From: Streptomyces sp. Edi2
Lineage (GTDB): Bacteria; Actinomycetota; Actinomycetes; Streptomycetales; Streptomycetaceae
Length of the DNA stretch: 64,000 nucleotides
Assembly (NCBI RefSeq): GCF_040253635.1
Contig: NZ_JBEJGX010000003.1
Coordinates: 4,365,501 to 4,429,500 of the forward strand
Direction of reading: 5' to 3'
Shown in pieces: positions 8,707-16,803 of this stretch (position 1 is the first letter of the stretch; the number at the start of each line of letters is the position of its first letter). Under the pieces are notes generated by a model. That model was not told the DNA's origin. It saw only the letters and a program-made list of their open reading frames with translations, and made no database searches. The translations under genes were made by a program, and so were the position numbers.

Positions 8707-9545
8707 GCGGCACCCCCGATGGGGGCGGGCGCGCCGGCGGGGGCGGACGGGGCGACGGGGGCGGGCTCGCCTGCCTCGGCGGTGAGGCGTACGGCGGCGG
8801 TCCCGGTGGGCTCGGGGAGCTCGGCGGCGGGCTGTGCGGCCGGCGGGCCGGCCTCGGCGGCGACCGGTGCGGCCGGCCCCGCGGGCTCGGTGGCCCCGTC
8901 CAGGTAGGCGTCGAGGGCGGTGCGGTGGCCGCTCGCCAGATGCTCGGCGAGGACGGCGCGGGCCTGGGTCTTGTCGTCGTCGGAGAGGAAGTCGGGCAGG
9001 CCGACCGCCAGCACGCGGTTGTCCTCACTGGGCTTGAGCGAGGCGTAGTGCTCGTCGCGCAGCAGGCCCCAGACGATCGCGTCGTGGTACCGGCCGTCGA
9101 GGTAGCAGTGGTCGCGCAGGATGCCCTCGATCACGAACGGGGTCTTGGTCATCAGCCGGATGACGCCCTTGTTGTAGCCGGCGGTGGTGACCTGCACGCG
9201 GTGCGCGTCGAGCTGGTGGAAGAGGTAGTCGACGAGCAGGACGACGGCCTCCGCGCCGTAGCCGCGGCGCCACAGCTCGGGCGAGCCGATCGCGCCCCCG
9301 ACGGTGAAGCCGCCGATCCGGCCGGAGCGCTGATAGCTGACGGTGCCGATGCGCTCGCCGTCCTTGCTGCGGATCACCAGGTGGTGGACCCGTCCCGAGC
9401 GGTTGGCCTGCTCGACCTCGGCGGCGCCCAGCAGCTCCCAGTCCCCGCTGAGCACGGCGGCCGGCGAGCCGGGCCGCAGCCAGGAGGCGATCGCCGCCCA
9501 GTCGTCGTCGCCGGGCCATTCCAAGGTCACCAGTCGTCCCTGCAC
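8703..9545 (-). CDS. GNAT-family acyltransferase, candidate peptide N-acylase
   Basis: A 280-residue protein. Residues ~1-185 form a RimJ/RimL-like GNAT fold (acyl-CoA/ACP-binding region ELWRRGYGAEAV). Residues ~205-280 are a long Ala/Pro-rich tail not usual in the family. In goadvionin biosynthesis a GNAT enzyme (GdvG) condenses an ACP-bound lipid chain with the modified peptide. Its place between the ketosynthase and LanKC genes makes the same role likely here, joining the chain built by the KS/ACP/ER/DH set to the N-terminus of the lanthipeptide. Translation is coupled to LanKC by a 4-bp overlap. The role is inferred; an ordinary N-acetyltransferase is the alternative. Confidence 0.85.
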   Translation of the reverse strand: MQGRLVTLEWPGDDDWAAIASWLRPGSPAAVLSGDWELLGAAEVEQANRSGRVHHLVIRSKDGERIGTVSYQRSGRIGGFTVGGAIGSPELWRRGYGAEAVVLLVDYLFHQLDAHRVQVTTAGYNKGVIRLMTKTPFVIEGILRDHCYLDGRYHDAIVWGLLRDEHYASLKPSEDNRVLAVGLPDFLSDDDKTQARAVLAEHLASGHRTALDAYLDGATEPAGPAAPVAAEAGPPAAQPAAELPEPTGTAAVRLTAEAGEPAPVAPSAPAGAPAPIGGAA

Positions 9546-9603
9546 GGTGCGTTTCCCTCCTCAGCGGGTGGTGTGACGGGTCGTCAGCGGGTGGCGCGGA
9601 TCG

Positions 9604-10863
9604 TCAGCGGGTGTAGCGGGTCAGTACGAGGACGGCGTTGTGGCCGCCGAAGCCGAAGGAATTGCTCAGCACCACGTCGCCGTCCCAGTCGCGGGCGCCC
9701 TTGAGGACCAGGTCGAGGTCTTCTTCCGCGGGGTGGTCGCAGTTGCGGACCGGCGGGATCTTGCGGTCCCGGAGGGACAGCACCGCGGCGGCGGCCTCGG
9801 CGGCCCCGGAGGCGCCGAGCATGTGCCCGGTCATGCTCTTGACCGCGGTGACCGGCGTACGGCTCAGATGGTCGGGGCCGAGCACCTGGCGCAGCGCCGC
9901 CGCCTCGATGCGGTCGTTCAGGAGGGTGCCGGTGCCGTGGGCGCTGACCTGGCCGACGTCCTCGGGGGCGAGGCCGGCGTCGGCGAGCGCGCCGCGCATC
10001 GCGCGGACGGCTCCTGCGCCGGTCGGGTCGGGGGCGGTGGCGTGGTGGGCGTCGGTGGTGGCGGCGTAACCGGCCACCTCGGCAAGGATCTCCGCGCCGC
10101 GGCGTTCGGCGTGGCCGGCCTCCTCCAGCGTCAGGACACTGGCGCCGACGGCCATCACGAACCCGTCGCGGTCCCGGTCAAAGGGCCGGCTGGCGCCTTC
10201 GGGGTCGTCGTTGCGGCGGGAGAGCGCCTGGGCGTTGGCGGTGCCGGCCAGGTCGACGGCGGTGAGGGCGTCATCGGTGCCGCCGGCCAGGGCGATGTCG
10301 GCCCGGCCGCTGCGGATCAGCTCGGCCGCCTCGCCGAGGGCCACCGCGCCGGTGGCACAGGCCGCGGAGACCGCGCAACTGGGGCCGTTGATGCCGTACT
10401 TGATCGACAGCAGGCTCGCCGGGTGGTCGATGGCGGTGAGGACCGAGTGGTACGGGGAGACCCGGCGCGGGCCCTGCACCTTCAGGACGTCGTACTGCTG
10501 CTGGATCGCGTGGGCGGCGCCGTAGCCGGAGCCGATGACCGCGGCGAAGCGGTACGGGTCGGTGCCGGCCGGCTCTTCGAGGCCGGCGGCCCGCATCGCC
10601 TGCGCCGCGGCGACCACCGCGTACTGCGTGAAGCGGTCGCTGCGCCGGGCTTCCTGCGGGGTGAGGTAACCGGTCGTGTCGAAGCCGGTGACTTCGCCGC
10701 CGATACGGACCGGAAGGCCGGAGACGTCGAAGCGGGTCACGGGGCGGACGCCACTACGGCCGGCGAGAAGAGCGGCCCAGAAGTCCGCGGTGGTGTTTCC
10801 CACGGGGGACACCACGCCGCAGCCGGTGACGACCACGCGTCGCCGATCCGTGCGCAACTCCAT
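9604..10863 (-). CDS. Beta-ketoacyl-ACP synthase II (FabF-like)
   Basis: A 419-residue condensing enzyme with a complete Cys-His-His triad: Cys169 in SAACATG, His309 in SAHGTGT and His347 in KSMTGHMLGASGA, with Lys342. It elongates an ACP-bound acyl chain with malonyl-ACP. It is the first gene of the minus-strand operon KS-GNAT-LanKC-precursors-flavoprotein. The ribosome-binding site is GGAGGCGGG before ATG 10863. No dedicated ketoreductase or acyltransferase is found in the window, so the cluster probably borrows FabG and FabD from primary fatty acid synthesis. Upstream lie TGAC-type boxes at 10927-10951. Confidence 0.92.
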   Translation of the reverse strand: MELRTDRRRVVVTGCGVVSPVGNTTADFWAALLAGRSGVRPVTRFDVSGLPVRIGGEVTGFDTTGYLTPQEARRSDRFTQYAVVAAAQAMRAAGLEEPAGTDPYRFAAVIGSGYGAAHAIQQQYDVLKVQGPRRVSPYHSVLTAIDHPASLLSIKYGINGPSCAVSAACATGAVALGEAAELIRSGRADIALAGGTDDALTAVDLAGTANAQALSRRNDDPEGASRPFDRDRDGFVMAVGASVLTLEEAGHAERRGAEILAEVAGYAATTDAHHATAPDPTGAGAVRAMRGALADAGLAPEDVGQVSAHGTGTLLNDRIEAAALRQVLGPDHLSRTPVTAVKSMTGHMLGASGAAEAAAAVLSLRDRKIPPVRNCDHPAEEDLDLVLKGARDWDGDVVLSNSFGFGGHNAVLVLTRYTR

Positions 10864-10926
10864 GAAACCCGCCTCCTGATTTCCTGCCCCGTTGTCACGC
10901 TCGGGGCGTCCTCATGACCAGAAACA

Positions 10927-10951
10927 TGACAGGTGAGTCATTGCACTGTCA
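10927..10951 (-). promoter_or_regulatory. TGAC/GTCA box array upstream of the ketosynthase operon
   Basis: Tetramers TGAC (10927) and GTCA (10937, 10948) start 10 and 11 bp apart, i.e. on one face of the helix, 64-88 bp upstream of the ketosynthase start. The same architecture recurs at three other cluster promoter regions. The wider gap 10864-11408 contains no gene I can support. Confidence 0.6.
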
Positions 10952-11037
10952 ACGGCTCGCACGGAAGAAGGTCGGTCAGCACCCTGCAGTCCGGGCCATG
11001 AACCGCCCCGGTACCAGCGAAAACGCCCCCGCACGGA

Positions 11038-11091
11038 TGACTGACAGAGTCACTAAAATTGACTGCGGGAGACATGTGACCGCTGTTTGAC
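11038..11091. promoter_or_regulatory. Second TGAC/GTCA array in the ketosynthase/small-membrane-protein intergenic region
   Basis: Boxes start at 11038, 11042, 11049, 11060, 11077 and 11088; most intervals are 11 bp or a near multiple. The segment is visibly more AT-rich than its flanks. It lies between the ketosynthase operon (leftward) and the 59-residue membrane gene (rightward). Confidence 0.5.
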
Positions 11092-11408
11092 AGGGGTGCC
11101 GGCGCCCCTGCGGCGGGGCGGGAGAACCCGGCCGGGCAGGAGCGCCTTCGGGGTCGCCACCCCACCACCCCTGCCGTCGGCCACCCCACGCCTGCCGCAC
11201 GGAACCGGCGGCCCGCACCGCCCCGCACCGCCCCGCCGGTGGCCGCCCGAGGCTCCTCCGCCTCCCCCCGGCAGGGCCGGGAGTACATAGAAAGTGACAG
11301 GCGGCGGGACGGAAAGTGCCTACCTGCGGATGATCCGAATGCGCCGGCCGGGCGGGACGCTGGTCCGTACAACGCGCTCCGACACATCACAGGGAACGAG
11401 GGGAACTC

Positions 11409-11588
11409 ATGAAGGGTATTGCCGTCGGCATTGTGCTGGCCATCGCGGGTCTGGTCCTCTGGCTGACCACAAAGGAAGTGGAGACCCCGATCATCTCGCT
11501 TCACAAGGCCGGGCTGATCCTGGCGATCATCGGCGGCGCGGAGGCCTTGTTCGCGCTCCTGGGATTGGGAAAGAAAGCTAATAAATAA
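11409..11588 (+). CDS. Small two-helix membrane protein (DUF5708-like)
   Basis: A 59-residue protein, MKGIAVGIVLAIAGLVLWL at the N-terminus, with two hydrophobic helices (residues ~3-20 and ~34-54) joined by a short charged loop and a lysine-rich end. It resembles the small DUF5708 proteins common in Streptomyces; that assignment is from memory of the pattern. The ATG is preceded by GAACGAGGGGAA. Function unknown. Its position inside the cluster suggests a membrane-stress or immunity role, which is a guess. Confidence 0.75.
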   Translation: MKGIAVGIVLAIAGLVLWLTTKEVETPIISLHKAGLILAIIGGAEALFALLGLGKKANK

Positions 11589-11645
11589 ACGCGCATTGCG
11601 CGCAAGAGTGGCATTGCGCCACAGCGGGACCTGGCCCCGGTGCCG

Positions 11646-12893
11646 TCAGTCCCGCTTTTCGAGGAGATCCGTCAGCCGTTCCCGGGCCCGCTCGGCGTGC
11701 CGGTACGCCTGGGCCCCCCGGAACAGTTCCGCGGAATACCGGAAGTGCCCGGCCGCCCTTTCCCGGTCCCCCACCCGCTCACATGCCGCCGCGATCTCAC
11801 CGAGCGCGGCGGCCTTCTCATGGCTGCGGCCGGTATCGGGCAGCGCGGCCAGTCGCTCGCCCAGTGCAAAGAGGCGGTCGGTGTCACCGGCCGCCTCCGC
11901 ACGGACCGCATCGGCGGCCGTGAGCCAGAGCGGGAACTCCGGTTCCTGCGCCACCGAGGCCACCACCAGTCCGCGCTCGACGATGCTGCGGGCCTCTTCC
12001 GTCTCGCCCCGGTGCAGCAACAGCAGGGCGTACCGGCCGTTGATCTTCTCCCAGAGCGGGAAGCCGGCGGCCGGGGTCACCCGGCGCGCACACTCCCCCA
12101 GCAGGTCGGCGGCGCGCTCGGCCTCGCCCCGGTCGCTCAGGTCGAGCGCCCGGTGCAGAGCGATGGCGGCGCGCGGCCCGGGGAGCACACCGTCCGCCGG
12201 GGTCCTGGCCTGATCGCCACCGGGAGCCCAGTCCGGGCAGCCGCTCCAATACGCGCAGCGGGTGAGCACTTCGAGGACCAGCAGCGAGTGGAACCCGGTC
12301 CCGGGGGGCCGGCCTTCGCATTCGAGGTAGCCGGTGAGCGCGTGGCGCAGCCCGTCCTGGACCCGGCCGGCCGATTCCAGCAGATCGGCCAGCGCGATCA
12401 GCGCGCGCAGCCGGGGCTCGGCGTACGGCACGGGAGCCGGCGCCTCCAGCAACCGCAGCAGGACCTGTGCGCCCTCCTCGGCGCGGCCGAGCGTGCCCAG
12501 TATTTCGGCAATGGCGAGCTGCGCCTCGGTAAATACGTCATCCTGCCGGCCGGCCGGTTCCCGCTCGGCCAGTGCGCGGAATTCCGACAGCGCGCCCTCG
12601 GCGTCGCCGCCGTCCCATTGCCTGCGCGCCGCCACCAATCGCCCGACGAGGTCGAGCCTGCGGACCCGGTCGGTGGTTTCACCCTGCCCGGCGGTACCGG
12701 ATATTTCCTCCACACCCACGCCGAGGCGTTCCGCCAGGATCCTGATCGCCCGGCCGCTGGGAATACGCTTCCCGCGTTCCACCAACGAGATGTAGCTGGA
12801 CGACATGTCGGGCCCGGCAAGGTCGTGCTGTGTCATACCGGCGCCGACCCGGAGCTCTTTGATTCTCCTCCCGGTGTCCGCCAGCTCAGGCAT
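11646..12893 (-). CDS. XRE-family transcriptional regulator with TPR-like C-terminal domain (regulator 1)
   Basis: A 415-residue protein. Residues ~6-65 form an XRE helix-turn-helix (IKELRVGAGMTQHDLAG, SYISLVERGKRIP). The remaining ~350 residues are Ala/Leu/Arg-rich helical repeats of TPR type, as in SARP-linked or quorum-type regulators that sense a ligand. ATG 12893 is preceded by GGAGGG. It is paralogous to the regulator at 18426: both share the HTH pattern ending DLAGxDxSxSYxSLVExGxRxP. The two are the best candidates to bind the TGAC arrays in the cluster promoters. Confidence 0.88.
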   Translation of the reverse strand: MPELADTGRRIKELRVGAGMTQHDLAGPDMSSSYISLVERGKRIPSGRAIRILAERLGVGVEEISGTAGQGETTDRVRRLDLVGRLVAARRQWDGGDAEGALSEFRALAEREPAGRQDDVFTEAQLAIAEILGTLGRAEEGAQVLLRLLEAPAPVPYAEPRLRALIALADLLESAGRVQDGLRHALTGYLECEGRPPGTGFHSLLVLEVLTRCAYWSGCPDWAPGGDQARTPADGVLPGPRAAIALHRALDLSDRGEAERAADLLGECARRVTPAAGFPLWEKINGRYALLLLHRGETEEARSIVERGLVVASVAQEPEFPLWLTAADAVRAEAAGDTDRLFALGERLAALPDTGRSHEKAAALGEIAAACERVGDRERAAGHFRYSAELFRGAQAYRHAERARERLTDLLEKRD

Positions 12894-13263
12894 TCGACAA
12901 ACCCTCCGGATTTCGGACGACGGATGATCCCGGCCGGCTGCATCAAATCGCCGAGTCACAATGAGTGGTCGGCACTTTACCAAGCAGTCAAGAAGAAGTC
13001 GACCAATATTCGGATTCCTCCACCGGCCTTCACCGAAGCCACCGAGATCATTTCGATGCCCTCGGTGCATTGCGCAACGGCGCCCCGCCGAGAGGCCGGT
13101 GCGCACACCGAAAACCGGCTGCCGAGTACACCGAACTGTGTGCCGCGGCGCCGTGGGTCAACCTTTCGATGTACTACCGCACGGCGATGCACACCCGGAG
13201 GCGACGTGGTCGGATGAGGCAGCAGACGCCCCACCACCGCCGGACTCCGCGGAGGCACCACCC
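12894..13263. other. Divergent promoter region between regulator 1 and the DUF1707 gene
   Basis: 370 bp with no supportable gene. It contains two isolated GTCA tetramers (12955, 12987; 32 bp apart) and an AT-richer stretch around 12940-13020 that probably carries the promoters. Confidence 0.4.
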
Positions 13264-13926
13264 ATGACGCAGCCCTCACGCCCGGATCTGCAGAAGGATC
13301 CGGCGCCCCCTTCCCCCTCGTCGCCCACGGTGCTGGCCTCCGACGCCGAGCGCGAGAACATGGTCGAACGCCTCAGAGAGGCCGCCGTGGAAGGCCGGTT
13401 AACCCTGGAGGAGCTGGCCGAACGGTCCGAGGCGGCCTATCTGGCCCGTACCCGCACGGAGTTGATGTCCGTCGGCCAGGATCTGCCGCAGGTGACACCC
13501 CCGGCACCGCAGGGCCCGCCGGGTACGACGGGAGCGCGCACCTTCCGCGCCACCTTCGGCGACCTCGTCCACCGCAGCCCCGTGCTGGAACACGGCATCG
13601 AGGCGACCGCGGTCTTCGGGGACCTGACCCTGGACCTCTGCGCCTCCCCGGCACCGTCCACCGGCGAACTGACCATCGCGGCCCGTGCGATCGTCGGGGA
13701 TGTCCATCTGCTGCTCCCGGAGGGCGTCCGGGTCGAGATGAGCTGCAGTCAGGTCCTCGGTGATGTACGCGATCTGACCCGGGCGCACGCCGGCCCGGAA
13801 GCCATCACCCCGCTCGTGCGCATCACCGGCGCCGCCGTCCTCGGTGACATCATCGTCGCCCACCCCGACAGCGACCGGCGCACGTACTGGCAGAAGTGGC
13901 TCGACGAGCGCCGCACCCGGGCCTGA
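13264..13926 (+). CDS. DUF1707 domain protein with LiaF-like C-terminal region
   Basis: A 220-residue soluble protein. After a Pro/Ser-rich start, residues ~24-75 match DUF1707 (ASDAERENMVERLREAAVEGRLTLEEL...AYLARTRTEL). Residues ~100-195 resemble the beta-rich cell-wall-active antibiotic response domain. ATG 13264 follows GGAGG at good spacing and is preferred over the longer open frame. Codon 46 is TTA (13399-13401). It precedes the ABC-2 permease by 14 bp. DUF1707 proteins often sit beside drug-export ABC genes; the precise role is unknown. Confidence 0.88.
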   Translation: MTQPSRPDLQKDPAPPSPSSPTVLASDAERENMVERLREAAVEGRLTLEELAERSEAAYLARTRTELMSVGQDLPQVTPPAPQGPPGTTGARTFRATFGDLVHRSPVLEHGIEATAVFGDLTLDLCASPAPSTGELTIAARAIVGDVHLLLPEGVRVEMSCSQVLGDVRDLTRAHAGPEAITPLVRITGAAVLGDIIVAHPDSDRRTYWQKWLDERRTRA

Positions 13927-13940
13927 CCGGAGGAGCAACC

Positions 13941-14777
13941 GTGGCACCCGCTCAGACCCTGCCCCGCTCCGCACCGTCCGCGCCCGTGCCCGACGAGGGC
14001 CGGATCGGACCGCGGGCGAGCGCGCGGCACATCGGCGCGCTGGTCCGCCGCAACCTCCTGCAGATCCGGCAGAACCCGACGGCGATGTCCGACGCGCTGC
14101 TGATGCCGGTCGTGCTGACCGTACTGTTCGTCTTCGTCCTGGGCGGCTCGATCGACCCCGGCGGCAACCGGGTGCGGTACACCGCCTTCCTGGTGCCGGG
14201 GCTGATGGTGATCCTCGGCCTGACCATCGCCATGGCCGTGGGCGTCGGCGTCAACGACGACTTCCGTACGGGCGTGATGGACCGCTTCCGTACGATGCCC
14301 ATCGGCCGCTCCTCGGTGCTGGTGGCCAAGCTGGTGGTGGAGACCGGCCGGATGCTGGTGGCCATCACGGTGCTCCTGATCGTCGGGGCGGTGCTCGGCT
14401 TCGACGTCGCCGGACACTGGCCGGGCCTGCTGGCCGCGACCGCCCTGACCGCCGTGTTCGGCACCTCGCTGGTGTGGACCTTCATGCTGCTGGGCCTGAC
14501 CCTGCGCACCGCACAGGCCATCCAGGGGCTCTCGGTCCTGGTGCTGACCCCGCTGGAGTTCGGCTCCTCGATCTTCGTGCCGCCCTCGACCATGCCGGAC
14601 TGGCTGTACACCTTCACCCGCTTCAACCCCCTGACCCACATGGCCGACGCGGCCCGCGGACTCGCCCTGGGCGAGGGCCCGGTGGCCGGCCCGGTGTTCT
14701 GGACACTGGTGTGGTCGGTGGGGCTGACCGCCCTCACCGCCCCGGTGGCCGTCGCCAAGTTCCGCACCAAGACCTGA
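13941..14777 (+). CDS. ABC-2 type transporter permease (DrrB-like), no ATPase partner adjacent
   Basis: A 278-residue membrane protein with six predicted helices and the ABC-2 signature region (RFNPLTHMADAARGLALGE). GTG 13941 follows GGAGGAGC. Such permeases work with a DrrA-type ATPase normally encoded just upstream, but the upstream gene here is the DUF1707 protein and no intact ATPase of this type occurs in the window. It could export the lipopeptide if it pairs with an ATPase elsewhere. The truncated ATPase at 25784 cannot serve because it lacks everything after Walker A. Confidence 0.9.
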   Translation: MAPAQTLPRSAPSAPVPDEGRIGPRASARHIGALVRRNLLQIRQNPTAMSDALLMPVVLTVLFVFVLGGSIDPGGNRVRYTAFLVPGLMVILGLTIAMAVGVGVNDDFRTGVMDRFRTMPIGRSSVLVAKLVVETGRMLVAITVLLIVGAVLGFDVAGHWPGLLAATALTAVFGTSLVWTFMLLGLTLRTAQAIQGLSVLVLTPLEFGSSIFVPPSTMPDWLYTFTRFNPLTHMADAARGLALGEGPVAGPVFWTLVWSVGLTALTAPVAVAKFRTKT

Positions 14778-14848
14778 CACCGATCCGTACGGAGCCGAGC
14801 GCCTCCCCTGGCACGCCCTCGGCGTGGCTCCCTCCGTACGAAGAAGTC

Positions 14849-14894
14849 GTGCCCGGCTTCCTCCGGCACCCCCGGGCCGGAGGAAGCCGGGCAC
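14849..14894. terminator. Bidirectional terminator hairpin
   Basis: Arms at 14849-14866 and 14877-14894 are an 18-bp perfect inverted repeat with a 10-base loop. It lies between the convergent permease gene (ends 14777) and ThDP-enzyme gene (ends 15064). Confidence 0.85.
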
Positions 14895-15063
14895 GCGCAC
14901 TTCCCGTCGTGGCCGCACGTTCCTCGTGCCGGCCACGGGCCACCGGCCGGTGGCCACCGATCACCCGGCCACCGGCCCGGGCCGCCGGCCCCTGATGGCT
15001 CTGATGGCTCTGATGGCTCCAAGGGCCCCAACGGCCCCAAGGACACCAACGGCCCTCAGGGAC

Positions 15064-16803
15064 CTAATGCCCCTCCCGCTCCGGGAAGTCCCCCGCGGAG
15101 GCCGTCATCCCGGGCGGGGTGTCGGCGAGCGCGGCCGCCACCTCCACCACGGCGGTGGTCCCGGCCGCGACCTGCCGCCAGGCGTCGGCCAGTGCCCCGG
15201 GCAGCTCGTCGGCGTCCGTCACCCGCCGGTAGCCCAGGCCGTAGGCGGCGGCCAGGCCCTCGGTGCCGGTCGGGCGGGGCCGGGTGAAGGCGAAGCGCGA
15301 GCCGGCCGGAGAGACCCGGTCGAGATTGGACTGCAGCCAGCCGTAACCGCCGTTGTCGAGGACGACGTAGAGAACGGCAACGCCCGCGTCGGCGACGGTG
15401 GGCAGCTCGCCGCGGAAGAGGTTGAAGGCGCCGTCGCCGACCACCGCGACCACCGGCCGCCCGGCAGGTTCGGCCAGCCGTACGCCCACCGCGGCGGCCG
15501 CGCCGAAGCCGAGCGGGGTCTGCTCGCTGGGCACCACCGAACCACCGCCGGACCCCAGCGACCAGTGCGGGAAGAAGTACGACCACATGTCCTGCAGGCC
15601 GTTCTCCTGGACCAGGACGCGGTCCGCGGGGAGCGCGCGGTCGAGGGCGGCCAGCACCCGGGCGACCGGTACGGCCCCCTCGGTCACCGTCTTGGCGGCC
15701 TCCTCGGCACGGTCCGCGGCGCGCCGCTCCAGCGCGGCCCGCACCGTACGGACCCGCGCCGGCCAGGCGTCCGCGGGCCGGTGACCGGACAGCAGCTCCG
15801 CCCAGCCGTCGACGATCCGTCCGGCGTCCCCGAGCACATGGGCGCCGGGCCGCTCCATGACCAGGTTTTCCTCCCCCAGCACCGCCTGGACCACCGGGAG
15901 TTGCGCCGCCTCCTCCGGCCAGCCGAAGGTGGCGGTCTCCTCCAGGCGGCTGCCCAGCGCGATGACCAGGTCCGCCTCGCGCCACAGCGCGTCCATCGGG
16001 GCGACCGTGTAGAGGCCGCTGACGCCGCAGTGGAGCGGGTGGTCCTCGGCGACCGTGCCACGGCCGGAGGCGGTGCTGAAGAGCCCGGCGCCGAGCAGTT
16101 CGGCGAAGCGCTCGATACGGCGGCCGGTGTTGCGGTGCCGGGCGCCGCCGCCGACCAGCAGCAACGGCCGCTCGGCCGCGGCGATCCGGGCGGCGGTGGC
16201 GGCCAGCGCCTGAGGGTCGGGGGCGGGCCGCTGCGGCGTGGCCGGGCGCCACGGCCCGCTGCGGGTGACCGGTTCGGCGGCGATCTGCTCGGCGAGCTCC
16301 AGGTAGACCGGGCCCGGGGCACCGTTGACGGCGAGCGCGGCGGCCTTCTCCAGGGCGCCGGGCAGCCGTGCGGCATGGTCGACGCGGGTCGCCCACTTCA
16401 CATACGGGCGGACCGCGGTCAGCTGGTCCAGTTCCTGGAAGGCGCCGGTGCCGAGCCGGTCGAGCCGGGTGCCGTCGGCGATGAGGAGCAGCGGCACGGC
16501 GGCGGAGCGGGCCTCCAGCACGCCGGTGAGCGCATTGGTCAGCGCCGGGCCCTTGCCGATCACACAGACGCCGGGGCGGCCGGCGGCGAGCGCGTAACCG
16601 GTCGCCATGAACAGGGCGTTGCGCTGATCGCGGCAGAGCACCACCTCGGTGTCGGACCGCTCCAGCTCGCCGAGCAGCGCCATGTCGTCGCCGGGCAGCC
16701 CGAACACCACCTCGGTGCCCAGGTGGTGGAGGTGGTCGGCGATCGCGGCCCAGGCGGTGGGGTGGGTCGTGGGGTGGCTGGTGGGGTGGGGCGTGAGGGT
16801 CAT
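15064..16803 (-). CDS. Thiamine-diphosphate-dependent 2-oxoacid decarboxylase/synthase-like protein
   Basis: A 579-residue member of the acetolactate synthase/benzoylformate decarboxylase superfamily. It has an N-terminal PYR domain, a central domain and a C-terminal PP domain with the ThDP motif GDGAFNLFRGE...LDNGGYG. The usual RHEQ glutamate that activates ThDP reads RDQRN, so that residue appears to be Gln; this may change reaction type. The start overlaps the dehydrogenase stop by 4 bp (ATGA), so the two act together. A plausible role is decarboxylating a 2-oxoacid (for example one derived from arginine) to an aldehyde for the lipid starter unit. The substrate is inferred. Confidence 0.88.
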   Translation of the reverse strand: MTLTPHPTSHPTTHPTAWAAIADHLHHLGTEVVFGLPGDDMALLGELERSDTEVVLCRDQRNALFMATGYALAAGRPGVCVIGKGPALTNALTGVLEARSAAVPLLLIADGTRLDRLGTGAFQELDQLTAVRPYVKWATRVDHAARLPGALEKAAALAVNGAPGPVYLELAEQIAAEPVTRSGPWRPATPQRPAPDPQALAATAARIAAAERPLLLVGGGARHRNTGRRIERFAELLGAGLFSTASGRGTVAEDHPLHCGVSGLYTVAPMDALWREADLVIALGSRLEETATFGWPEEAAQLPVVQAVLGEENLVMERPGAHVLGDAGRIVDGWAELLSGHRPADAWPARVRTVRAALERRAADRAEEAAKTVTEGAVPVARVLAALDRALPADRVLVQENGLQDMWSYFFPHWSLGSGGGSVVPSEQTPLGFGAAAAVGVRLAEPAGRPVVAVVGDGAFNLFRGELPTVADAGVAVLYVVLDNGGYGWLQSNLDRVSPAGSRFAFTRPRPTGTEGLAAAYGLGYRRVTDADELPGALADAWRQVAAGTTAVVEVAAALADTPPGMTASAGDFPEREGH

